From NCBI GenBank assembly GCA_011503125.2, contig WWBZ02000001.1, positions 2,542,001 to 2,606,000 on the forward strand: 64,000 nt of DNA, read 5' to 3'. This document shows positions 40,693 through 50,708 of the stretch, one piece after another. Position 1 is the first letter of the stretch, and each line of letters opens with the position of its first letter. The translations under genes were made by a program, and so were the position numbers. The stretch comes from Botryosphaeria dothidea (Eukaryota > Ascomycota > Dothideomycetes > Botryosphaeriales > Botryosphaeriaceae). The notes beneath the pieces were generated by a model. The model saw only the letters and a program-made list of their open reading frames with translations. It did no database searches and had not been told where the DNA came from.

Positions 40693-42169
40693 ATGCAGCC
40701 TGAGCATGTCAATGGTCACAACGGCGTCAATGGGGCCGACGGCATTCACTCGAACGGCTTCCATACTGGTCAGCCCCTAGATCTCACCGTCCTCGGCCTC
40801 AACAGTGGTACCTCTATGGTAAGACTCCCAGCGTACCATCCTGAGCCCCTGCTGAGCCTTACGTCAGGATGGCATCGACTGTACCCTCTGTCGCTTCAAA
40901 CAGGACCATCCAGATGCCCCAATGCACTTCGAGCTTCTTAAGTACGGCGAAATACCACTTGAGCAGACGATCAAAAAGCGGGTCATGAAAGTCATTCTTC
41001 ACGACCGCACCTCCGCCTCCGGCCTGTCCGAAATTAACGTCCTCTTGGGTGAGACCTTCGCCCTTGCAGTTGAAAATTTCTGCAAGGAGCACGGCATCAA
41101 CAAGTCCTCCATCGATGTCATTGGCTCGCACGGCCAGACCATTTGGCTCCTTTCGATGCCCGAGCCAGGCCAAACCAAATCGGCCCTCACCATGGCCGAA
41201 GGCACCTTCATCGCTTCTCGCACTGGTATCACTACGATCACTGACTTCCGAGTGAGCGACCAGGCTGCCGGTCGCCAAGGTGCGCCCCTAATTGCTTTTT
41301 TCGATGCCCTGCTGCTTCACCACCCCACCAAACTCCGCGCCTGCCAGAACATCGGCGGCATTGCCAACGTCTGCTTCATCCTGCCAGACACTTACGGCGG
41401 CGTGTCCGAGACGTATGACTTCGACACGGGCCCAGGAAACGTCTTCATCGACGCAGTCGTTCGGCACTACACGAACGGAGCGCTGGAGTATGACCGCGAC
41501 GGCGAGATGGGGAAGCGTGGCATCGTCAACCAAGAACTCGTTGAGGAATTTCTGTGTCACCCGTATTTCGCGCTCGGCCCGCCGAAGACAACCGGCCGCG
41601 AGGTCTTCCGTGACACCCTTGCCTTCGACCTCATCAAGAAGGCCGAAGCGAAGGGCATGAGACCTGACGATGTAGTCGCAACGGTCACACGAATCACGGC
41701 GCAGGCCATCATTGATCATTACCGTAGGTATCAGCCCCCAGGATTGGAGATTGAGGAGATCTTCATGTGCGGAGGCGGCGCGTACAACCCCAACATCACG
41801 GAGTACATCCAGGAGAGCTACCCTAACGCGAAGATCATGATGCTGGATGAGGCGGGCATCCCAGCGGGAGCGAAGGAGAGCATTACGTTTGCCTGGCAGG
41901 CGATGGAGGCGGTGGTGGGAAGGAGCATTCCAGTGCCGACGATGGTTGAGACGAGGAGAGAGTATGTGCTTGGCAAGGTAAGCTCAATGATCTTCTTCTG
42001 AAATTTTATGTAGAATGTTGCTAATGACTTACGCTAGGTCTCGCCCGGCGGCAATTACCGCCAGGTGATGCAGAAGGGGATGAACTTTGGAGGTGGTAAG
42101 AATCATCTTCCGCCGGTGAAGGAAATGATCAACTACGTTGATGGACAACCTTTCAACAACAAGTGGTAA
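40693..42169 (+). CDS. AnmK-family 1,6-anhydrosugar kinase (levoglucosan kinase-like)
   Basis: Exons 40693-40818, 40868-41977 and 42038-42169 give 455 residues, close to the yeast levoglucosan kinase of Lipomyces (about 440). The family opens the 1,6-anhydro bridge and phosphorylates at once: levoglucosan to glucose-6-phosphate, or anhydro-MurNAc to MurNAc-6-P in bacteria. Motifs in order are [15 protein letters not shown] (phosphate loop, residues 35-49), [44 protein letters not shown] with Asp near 228 as the likely catalytic region, and CGGGAYNP. The first 30 residues are Asn/Gly/His-rich and non-conserved. Fungi have no peptidoglycan of their own, so an anhydrosugar from burnt or degraded plant matter, or scavenged bacterial wall sugar, are the candidate substrates. 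Confidence 0.9.
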
Positions 42170-42829
42170 ACTAAGGGTCATTTGGCCTTTCGATCTTGGC
42201 ATTGCGACTGGAGTTTGCATATGCGATAGAAACTTTCTCCGATATCCAAGTTGCTCCCGAAAGACCTGGACTCATTATTCTACTAAGCACTATTTACGGC
42301 GGAGTTAGGCCCTAAGTTAGGACATCCTCTTATGACGAGCAAAACGTAGGTCTCTAATTATTACTTCTACTGAGAATCAGGAGCGGTGTCAGACTCAATA
42401 ATAAGTGCCTTCGATATTCTTAGTCCATTCCTCCTCTTTTTTCCTAATTCACTGGATTTAATCATGACACAGTCAACCCAGTGATCATCCCTTGTTTTCC
42501 ATTCTTTGTCTTGCCCAGAACGAAGAGCCATGTCAGTATACCTCCAAAAAAGCGATACCAGAAACTATGCAGTGCTCTGCTGTTCCTTCTGCTGTATGAC
42601 TCCCACAACGAACAAGAAGAATCCACAACAATACGAGACATAATTTGTTTGTGTATAGTGAAGTTTCGAGACTTTCAAGAAGAGACAATGCAACGCTCAG
42701 AAGTGCTTCGAAGCGATCAGACATGGGTTCCAAATCACTCGTAGTTAACTCTGATAACCGTTGCGCTATATCTCGCAGCACGTACCCAGTTACCTCTGCT
42801 TGAGCGTTGATTCAACCAACCGACACAAC
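42170..42829. other. Intergenic
   Basis: The 3' flank of the kinase gene and upstream region of the next gene. AT-rich, with no coding sequence supported. Confidence 0.4.
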
Positions 42830-43446
42830 ATGGCGCTGAGCGAACACAACAGGAACGTCATCCTCTTCGAGATCTCATTTCTTATCATCGGCATCCTCGC
42901 CATAACCAGCATCCACTTCTACCGCCGCGCGCGCCTTCTCCAAAAGCAACGCGCATGGGACATCGACCGCGGCGCTCTCAAGAGCCCACTTCCCTCCCTA
43001 CCTCTCGCTCACTCACGGCTCCTCATTCGTCTCCTCCCGCGCCCTCGTCAACCAGCCACAGCGCTCGTCGACGGACATCCCACCCCTCCCCTCCTTCACC
43101 ACCGCCGCCGCCTTCTCCGCCCCCCCCCCCATCCTCCTCGTCCAGCACCCGCACCAGCATCCGCTCCACACCGCCTCCCACCGCGTACACGCAGACTTTC
43201 TGGTACGACGAGCCGTCCTCGTATCCGTACCATGCGTATTCCCGTCCTACACCTGCGAGGAGAGAGCGGAGCTTGATCCTGCGTCCGCCGGCGTCGAGCA
43301 ATGTGCCAAATTCGTCTGTCTTGCCGGACGTAACTGAGACTCCGGAAGCGCACGTGAGGAGGGACGGGGAAGTGCGGAGGGTGACGGTGCAGGATGCGTT
43401 GAGGACGGTGCGCTTTCATGTGAGTGTGGGGAGGACGGGGTTGTGA
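42830..43446 (+). CDS. Small single-pass membrane protein, gene model uncertain
   Basis: ATG 42830 opens MALSEHNRNVILFEISFLIIGILAITSIHFYRRARLLQKQRAWDIDRGALKS: an N-terminal membrane segment (residues 10-30) followed by a basic flank. This frame later becomes Arg/Pro-rich. The convincing C-terminal part lies in another frame (TQTFWYDEPSSYPYHAYSRP ... VRRDGEVRRVTVQDALRTVRFHVSVGRTGL, stop at 43446). The change happens somewhere before or at an 11-base C run (43120-43130). A missed intron, a sequencing error in the C run or a real frameshift are all possible. I do not recognise the family. The layout (N-terminal anchor, Pro/Ser-rich tail) resembles the next gene. Confidence 0.45.
43120..43130. 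repeat. Homopolymer C run (11 bases)
   Basis: Eleven C in a row inside the coding region of the small membrane protein, at the point where the reading frame must change. Such runs are error-prone in sequencing and replication. Confidence 0.8.
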
Positions 43447-44044
43447 GGTGGTGGAGAGATTAGTTTCTGTGGTTGGGTGTGAGGGTAGGGGATTTTTCTA
43501 GCGCGGGAGTCTCATTGTTTGGGCTTTTGATGGGCGTGCACATGTGGATTATGTGAAGCTGCGGCTCCACCGATGACACGCTTACACTGACACTTTGCGA
43601 GGCTTTCACTGCATGCTCGTATAGGAAACCAGCATCGCAGAATGCCTGAAAGAGTACATTTGTGCTGCAAAATGCTCCTGCGATTGTCTTGCTGGTAACA
43701 ATGATGTACTATCCGCCAACATCTTCCATTGCAGTTTTCTCGGTCGTTTTCAAGGCAGTTCAAGGGCGTAGAAGAAAGAAAGGGGAAACGAAAAGAATCA
43801 CGCTGGCACATTGTGTTCGCGCGAACCCTCCATTGTCCATATTCAACACCCACTAGATCTCAGCATATAGAACCAGAAAGTGCCATAAGACTTCCCCCTC
43901 TCGTCGAACAGAGATCTAACGCATCCTGCACGTCCACAAAGCTCTGTTTGTGCTAGCACCGCAATCGTGTCGTTTCCTACCCAGCTTATCCCTTCTCCGT
44001 TCCCCACCTCCATAGAAGCACCTGATCAGCGTAATCCGCCTGAC
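43447..44044. other. Intergenic
   Basis: No gene supported. The second half must carry the promoter of the following small membrane protein gene. Confidence 0.4.
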
Positions 44045-44614
44045 ATGGCCATTTCTAGCATCCTCGTCGGTGTGCTGTCACTCATCGGCGTCGGCGTCGG
44101 GTACGCGATAGCTTACTACCTGTACAAGCGCTTCTACCTTGGAAGACAGCAGAACCGACGCCAGGAACGCCAATGGTACGGGCACGGGCGCGGCTTCCAT
44201 CCCGAGCACGGCTCGATGCCGCAAGAGACGTGGACAGAGCTCCAGCAATTCTTTCGCAATCCCAGGGACGAGCCGGAGCCAGAGCAGGAGCTGCAGCCGG
44301 TTGGGCCGAGGCATATGTGTTCGCAGATGGATGATTGGTTTCGCCAGCAGGATAGGCTTGAGGGGCAGTACGAAGGAGTTGGTCGGGAAAAGGAGCAGCG
44401 CTCCCATCCTGCGAACCTGGCGGCTGTCCCGCGCAGGAAGCCAGTTGCTGTGCCGCAAGGCCTGCTTTCTATGAAGGTGGGTAGTGTGCACGCCAGCTAC
44501 GAGCCGCTACCTGCGGAATCGGTTGGCAAAGCTTCATCGTCGTCCTCGTGGTCTTCTTCGTCAGAGGTCGATCCGCAGTCGATACTGAGAGTGATAGATC
44601 CGAAGCCGGAGTAG
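44045..44614 (+). CDS. Small single-pass membrane protein, unknown function
   Basis: A single exon of 189 residues from ATG 44045. The open frame extends upstream only through non-ATG codons. The N-terminal membrane segment MAISSILVGVLSLIGVGVGYAIAYYLYKRFYL (residues 2-28) is followed by an Arg/Gln-rich stretch (GRQQNRRQERQWYGHGRG), a region that looks ordered (MPQETWTELQQFFRNPRDEPEPEQE...HMCSQMDDWFRQQDRLEGQYEGVG), and a Ser-rich end. There is no cleavable signal, so a type I/III membrane protein with a cytosolic tail is likely. I recognise no family. It sits beside another gene of the same general design. Confidence 0.6.
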   Translation: MAISSILVGVLSLIGVGVGYAIAYYLYKRFYLGRQQNRRQERQWYGHGRGFHPEHGSMPQETWTELQQFFRNPRDEPEPEQELQPVGPRHMCSQMDDWFRQQDRLEGQYEGVGREKEQRSHPANLAAVPRRKPVAVPQGLLSMKVGSVHASYEPLPAESVGKASSSSSWSSSSEVDPQSILRVIDPKPE

Positions 44615-44824
44615 AGTCTGAGAGAAATCTGGAGAGTTCTGGTGATCTTGAAACGGCGAATTCATGTAGAAGAGAGTTCTTTTTGTGAGACCTTGCTTGA
44701 GTTCCGGCGTCGGTAGGCAATTTAATAGTTTTCCTCCCATATTAAAGTTTCGTATGGCTTCTAAGCGTAAGTATCTTGTGATGTGCTAACTTTTAGTCGC
44801 CATGAAATAGTGCAATATTGATTG

Positions 44825-45763
44825 TTACTTCTTGTTGACCCTTTTCCAAATATCCTGGGAGGAGATGAGCGAACTGATAATACTCGTGATGGCCACCGCG
44901 GCTGGCGATACTGGTGTGTAGTTGACCACGGCTCCAGGGGTCAGCAAGTCACAGGAGGCGCCAATGAGCTGACGCAGAAGGGCGTGCCGTCGGAATCTGG
45001 CTTTCTCAAGGGCTTGCTTATCGTCCAGTAAACGGTTCTTCTTTTGCTCTGGAGCAGCAGTATCCTTGATATCTTCTTTTGATCTTTTTTCTTTTCTAGT
45101 CCTGGTGGCGCCGTCCCCGTTCTCAGTGGTTTCTGCAGCCTCTTTTGCAGCTGCTATTTCTGCTTGTAGCCGGATGATCTCATTCCGGTTCATGTAGAGA
45201 TCGTAGCAGGTAAGAATGATGGAACAGCTGATAGAGTAGAACCAGAAACGCATGGACTCGACAAAGAGCATAGGTGCCCAGGAAAACTTTCGAACTCCCA
45301 ATGCATCAACCTGAAGAAGGCGCACGCGAGTCAGTCGCAACTGGGGCTTAATCGTGCTGCAAATGGAGGAATCTTGAAGCAAAAGTGGCAAGACAAAGAA
45401 AGTGGAAATACCTACGATTGTGAATGCTTCGGTGAATAGGAACATGCCCAAATACGACCACTTTGCAATGTTTAGCAGGGCTAGCACTCCCTCACGCTCG
45501 CTATCAACAAGTGCTTCGTTGTTGCGCAAGGCATCCGCTGCGATCAGCGCACAATCGATCCACTTGAAGACGCGGAAATAGCGGCGACCAAGAGCAAAGT
45601 GCTTGCGAAGGGTGCCGCTGACATCGACCAGGTGAGCAGCTTCTTCGGTCTCAACGGTAGCGAAGATGCTCACGCTCAGCTGAGCGATGCCTTGTAGTAG
45701 GCGCAGCGTCTTTTCTAGCGCCGCAGCATCGTTCATGAACCGGGTGAACTCGACAAGAGACAT
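44825..45763 (-). CDS. Pex11-family peroxisome membrane protein (Pex11C-like)
   Basis: Minus-strand exons are 45763-45416 and 45310-44825, giving 277 residues from ATG 45763. Pex11 proteins bend and elongate the peroxisome membrane before it divides. Seen here: N-terminal amphipathic region VEFTRFMNDAAALEKTLRLLQGIAQ, RKHFALGRRYFRVFKWIDCALIAADAL, hydrophobic FLFTEAFTI/VDALGVRKFSWAPMLFVESMRFWFYSISCSIILTCYDLY, a charged loop (RTRKEKRSKEDIKDTAAPEQKKNR), and the conserved end LLRQLIGASCDLLTPGAVVNYTPVSPAAVAITSIISSLISSQDIWKRV. The 105-nt intron (45415-45311) is a multiple of three and has no stop, so a retained form would add 35 mostly hydrophobic residues. I spliced it because the joined sequence reads like the family. 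Confidence 0.82.
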   Translation of the reverse strand: MSLVEFTRFMNDAAALEKTLRLLQGIAQLSVSIFATVETEEAAHLVDVSGTLRKHFALGRRYFRVFKWIDCALIAADALRNNEALVDSEREGVLALLNIAKWSYLGMFLFTEAFTIVGISTFFVLPLLLQDSSICSTIKPQLRLTRVRLLQVDALGVRKFSWAPMLFVESMRFWFYSISCSIILTCYDLYMNRNEIIRLQAEIAAAKEAAETTENGDGATRTRKEKRSKEDIKDTAAPEQKKNRLLDDKQALEKARFRRHALLRQLIGASCDLLTPGAVVNYTPVSPAAVAITSIISSLISSQDIWKRVNKK

Positions 45764-46585
45764 TTTGGTATGTGCCGAAGCAAAAGTGGGGAAGGACTGA
45801 AGACTCAATGAAATTCCGAGTGAAAAGGGGATATGTGGTGGCGTTGCGGTGTGTGGCGCGCGCGTCAGGTACCTGGTCGCCAGCAACCAGGAGGGAGCGC
45901 GCTGTCAGGTTTTGAAGAGCGCAGCAGAGATAATTGAGAAAACATGGCTGCGAGATACCCGAAGACAGATGTCCCTGTGCTTATCCTGGGGTGGGCTGTG
46001 GGCCGGCAACGGCCTTGGGCTGCCGATTCCAGCGGCTCGGCGTGCCATTTTTCGGCCAGCACGCCATGGCCGGCCGTCACGTGAGCGGCTGCCTCGAAAG
46101 AGAAGGACAGCTGCACGTCAATCCGCGGTGCTTTATCGATATGTGGCCGCGAGAGCGGCAGGGCGGAGCGCAGAGCTGCGAAGTAGTGGCCGTGCTGGTG
46201 ATGAAACGGGGCAGGAATTTGCGCGCGTCGGCGGAGCGGAGACGCGACAGTCGTTGGTCAATGGCAAAACTTCGTTTCCGGGCGTCTCGGAACGCTCTCT
46301 TGCTCTCATATCGTCATGTCTGCCCTGCGAAACGCGTGTTGTCGGCAGCATACCAAGCTGCCTAATTGGCGTCGCGCAGCCGCAGGGCAAATCGCGGGGT
46401 TCCACTCTGTGCCCTCGACCTTGGCGGGGCAACAGCGGCTCAAGGCAACTTTGCACACATCCTCCACCTCGCCCTCGACTCGCTCTCCCCGTCCTCTGCC
46501 CAACCCTCGCCTGTTTCTGCGAGGCTTGCCCACTCTATCACCGCTATCACGCTTCTGCAGCTCCGACTCGTGGCATCGAGCAGCC
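45764..46585. promoter_or_regulatory. Divergent promoter of pex11-like and M1 aminopeptidase genes
   Basis: 822 bp between the start codons. It holds the GGTGCTTTATCGATA element at 46127-46141, a related half GTGCTTATC at 45977-45985, and an E-box CACGTG at 46078-46083. Confidence 0.5.
46127..46141 (+). promoter_or_regulatory. GGTGCTTTATCGATA element
   Basis: The shared 14-mer with one extra T. The 8-bp palindrome TATCGATA is 46134-46141. It sits between two divergent genes, as the other three copies do. Confidence 0.5.
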
Positions 46586-49500
46586 ATGGCTTCTGACAGG
46601 GATATTCTTCCGGACACGTGAGACAAGCTCCGCCCTCCATTCCATTCCTGTTCGATGCCCTGACTCCTACGTAGCGTCAAGCCTACCAACTATGCCATCT
46701 CCCTCTATGACCTGGAGTTTGGCGGTGCCTTTGCCTACCACGGCACCGTTACCATCTCCTCCGAGATCCGCAAGCCCACCAAGGAAATCGTGCTCAATTC
46801 TCACCAACTGAAGATCCACGAGGCCTCCGTGGCCACCGAGCACACCAAGACCCAGCAATCCATCAAGACTACCAATGTTTCGTATGACGAGACGAATCAG
46901 CGTGCTACTCTCACCTTCGACCAAGAGCTTCCTGCTTCCTCCAAGGCCGAGGTTACCATCAAGTTCCAAGGCACCATCAACAACGCAAGTCTGCCCGATG
47001 ATTACCAAAGCGCCGCCCTGTACTAACTGTAGTCTAGTTGATGGCTGGATTCTATCGCTCCAAGTATAAGCCTGCTGTCACCCCCGCTGCGTCCGTCGCC
47101 AAGGACGATGAGTACCACTACATGTTCAGCACTCAATTCGAATCCTGCGATGCTCGCAGGGCCTTCCCCTGCTTTGACGAGCCCAACCTGAAGGCAACTT
47201 TCGACCTCGAGATTGAGATCCCCGAGGATCAGGTCTCCCTGAGCAACATGCCAGAGAAGGAGACCAAGAAGGCCTCCAAGTCTGGCTTCAAGATCGTCTC
47301 CTTTGAGAAGACCCCGGTCATGAGCACTTACCTTCTTGCTTGGGCTGTTGGTGACTTCGAGTACGTCGAGGACTTCACCCGCAGGAAGTACAATGGCAAG
47401 AGCCTTCCCGTCCGCGTCTACACTACCAGGGGCCTCAAGGAACAGGGCAACTTTGCTCTTGAGCATGCTCACAAGACTGTCGACTATTTCTCCGAGGTCT
47501 GTCTTGGCCTGACATTAGTGAACTAGACATACTGACACATGACACAGATCTTCCGCATCGAGTACCCCTTGCCTAAGGTCGACCTTATTGCTGTCCATGA
47601 ATTTGTAAAGCTCCCTTTCTTGTTCCCCTTGTGCTCGTGACGGCCATGCTTGGCTAATGCCTATTTAGCCAATCATAAGCCACCCCTCTCATTTACATCA
47701 CCTGTAAAGATTCTCCCGCTAACATGTGGTCCTAGTCACACGGTGCCATGGAAAATTGGGGCCTCATCACTTACAGGTTTGCTGTACCACCACATCAAGC
47801 AAACACTGTTACTAACCAGATCAAAGGACAACGACCGTTCTGTTCGACCCAGAGAAGTCAGATCAGAAGTACAAGAACAGGGTCGCGTACGTCGTCGCTC
47901 ACGAGCTTGCGCATCAGTGGTTCGGTAACCTGGTCACGATGGACTGGTGGAGCGAAGTGCGTTTTTTTGTTCCCGTTGATTAGTCTTTGGATGCTAATTT
48001 GGTATAGCTGTGGCTCAACGAGGGCTTTGCCACCTGGGTTGGCTGGCTTGCTGTGGACCACCTTCACCCTGGTACGTTAATACCGACTTGTTGTTAACGA
48101 AGTTGCTGACATGTCACAGAATGGAATGTCTGGGGACAGTTCTGCGTACGTCAACGTCGAGGTACTATTCCAATTCAACCATGTGCTGACCAGTTTATGC
48201 CTGACTTAGAGCGAATCTCTGCAATCAGCATTCGCCCTTGACTCGCTTCGCAACTCCCACCCCATTGAGGTGCCCGTCAGGAACGCTCTGGAAGTCGACC
48301 AGATTTTCGACCACATCAGCTATCTGAAGGGTAGTTCCGTTATTCGCATGCTGAGCGCCCATCTCGGTGTCGAAACTTTCCTCCTTGGAGTTTCGCATTA
48401 TCTGAACGCGCACAAGTTCGGTAATGCTACGACGAACGATCTGTGGTCGGCTTTGAGCAAGGCTTCTGGACAGGATGTTAACACGTTCATGGATCCCTGG
48501 ATTCGCAAGATCGGTTTCCCGGTCGTTACTGTCGCGGAGGAGCCTGGCCAAATTAGCGTGCAACAGCGTCGCTTCCTTCTAACAGGCGACGTAAAGACCG
48601 AGGAGGATCAGACCACTTGGTGGATCCCGCTCGGGTTGAAGACAGCCTCCAAGACTGCAAGCAGCACTGCCGGAGCTCTCACCACCAAGGAGGACACCAT
48701 CCGTGGCATCGACGACAGCTTCTACAAGCTGAATGCGGACCAGACTGGCTTCTACAGGACGAACTACCCGCCCGAGCGTCTCCTGAAGCTCGGTGAGAAC
48801 AAGGACAAGCTCAGTATTGAAGACAAGATCGGTCTTGTGGGAGATGCTGCTGGCCTGGCTCAGTCTGGCGATGCCACCACTGCTGCTTTCTTGGCCCTTC
48901 TGGAGGGCCTCCAGAGCGAATCTGAGTATATGTACGTGAGGCCCCACTCCGCTCAGCTGACAAATTCTTACATCTCTCAGTGTCTGGCAACAGATTCTCC
49001 TCACATTGGGCAATGTTCGGTCCATCTTTTCTGAGAATGAGGAGATATCGAAGGGTCTTCGCCTGCTCACACGCAAGCTGGTGACACCGGCCACCGATAA
49101 GATCGGATGGGAGTTTGCTAAGAATGAGGATTTCCTTACGGGCCAGCTTAGATCTCTCCTGATATCAGCCGCCGGTCTCGCAGGCCATGAGAGGTGAGGA
49201 TTCCCCACTCGAATTTCGCTTCGTCCTGTTGGATAGTGCTAACATTCCTGGTAGTGTCATCAAAGAGGCGCAACGCCGCTTTGCTGCGTACCAGGGCGGT
49301 GACAAGAAGGCGATTCACCCATCGTTGCGTGGACCTATCTTCAGGATTGTGGTTACGGAGGGTGGTGAACAGGGCTTTGAGGCGATCAAGCAGGAGTACC
49401 TCAACAACACATCGATCGACGGCCGGGAGATTTGCCTGCAGGCGCTTGGACGCGTGCAGACGCCGGAGCTCGCGAAGGCTTACCTCGACTTCCTCTTCTC

Positions 49501-49849
49501 ACCGGCTGTGGCCGTACAGGACATGCACAGTGGGGCAGCATCGCTGGCAGCAAACTCAAAGACGCGGTACACGCTGTGGGCGTACATCAAGGAGCACTGG
49601 GACTCCAAGGTGTACCCGGAGCTGAGCGGCAACATGGTGGTGCTGGACCGGTTCATCAAGCTTTCGCTGTCCAAGTTCGCCAGCTACGATGTTGCGAAGG
49701 ACGTGAAGAGCTTCTTCGCCAACAAGGATTGCAAGGGTTTCGACAGGGCGCTTGCGCAATCGGATGATATCATGACGGGTGGCGCCAAGTACCGTGAGAG
49801 GGACAGCGCGGTCGTCAAGGAGTGGCTCTCGGCGCACGGCTACCTCTAG
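46586..49849 (+). CDS. ape2: M1-family metallo-aminopeptidase (Ape2/Aap1, puromycin-sensitive type)
   Basis: Eleven exons (46586-46617, 46675-46984, 47038-47496, 47548-47604, 47736-47776, 47827-47956, 48008-48071, 48120-48145, 48210-48931, 48981-49193, 49255-49849) give 882 residues with every phase consistent. It removes N-terminal amino acids from peptides in the cytosol using one zinc. Seen: [28 protein letters not shown], the substrate-binding GAMENWG, zinc-binding [10 protein letters not shown] with the third ligand in WLNEGFA, and the ERAP1-type helical C-terminal half. The intron after residue 114 starts with GC rather than GT (46985-47037, GCAAGT...TACTAAC...TAG). The catalytic residues are split over exons 5-7, each short. 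There is no signal peptide. Confidence 0.95.
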
Positions 49850-50708
49850 ACAACTGAGTCCTGTCGTCGACGGTAGGCCGTTTGGGGTGGACGTGGAGAG
49901 ACTAAAGTGGAGCAAAACAGCAAGCCCACATGTAGCAAGAGTAAAAAAACGTCGTTGACGAATAACATGATGCGCGCACACTAGCTGGGACTATAATGGT
50001 TCGATGCCGTAAAGGCGTCGTCAGGAAAAGGAAGCAAAAAATCCGTGGGCCAGCATCGGCAGTTGGATTGCCCGTTTGGTACGGCGGATTCGGCTCGCAG
50101 CAAGAAGCTGGTGTGAGGAGATCGGCAATCGAGACCCTGCAAAGCGGATTGGGCGAAGGGTGGTGATTCCCTGCAGGAGTCGTACGACGCGTCTGCCGCT
50201 TGGGGGCGGGTGTGAGAAGAGCTGCTAGGGCGGGAAGCAGCCGAAAGCGGAGAGGGTTCGATTGCGAATAGGGCCGCAGGCATTGGGCGGCGGGCGTGGC
50301 GTGGGCAAGGCGGAGCGGGCGCCCCCGCAAAACACGTGAGGGGAGAGCAAGGGCTGCGACGAACGACGAACTGGACCCGGCTCGGGCAAGCAGGGCGCAC
50401 GGACCCGGTGACCTGATCGCCGTCGACTGATCTTTTGGAAAGTCCGCCAAAGCTCGACCGACGAGACAACCACCAGCACTTCTGCCACGGACAAATAAAT
50501 TGGTGACAGCGCCGCCCACCTGCACTACCCTCCCTCAATCTGCCCCATCCCAATCGCCCCACCCAGCCCGAGTCCCAGCTCTAGACTCTTCCCTTCTGCA
50601 TAATCTCTGCTTCTTAATTCGTCCCACCAAGCTCGAAGGAAGCTCCGCGCAGCCCCCTCCTTCCCTCTCCTCCTGCGCGCGCGCCAAGCCACCCCAATAA
50701 CTGTCACC
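49850..50708. promoter_or_regulatory. hem13: Upstream region of hem13
   Basis: 859 bp between the aminopeptidase stop and hem13 start. An E-box CACGTG lies at 50333-50338, and a CT/CCT-rich leader is next to the ATG. Minus-strand open frames here (49902-50562) have no family signal. Confidence 0.4.
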
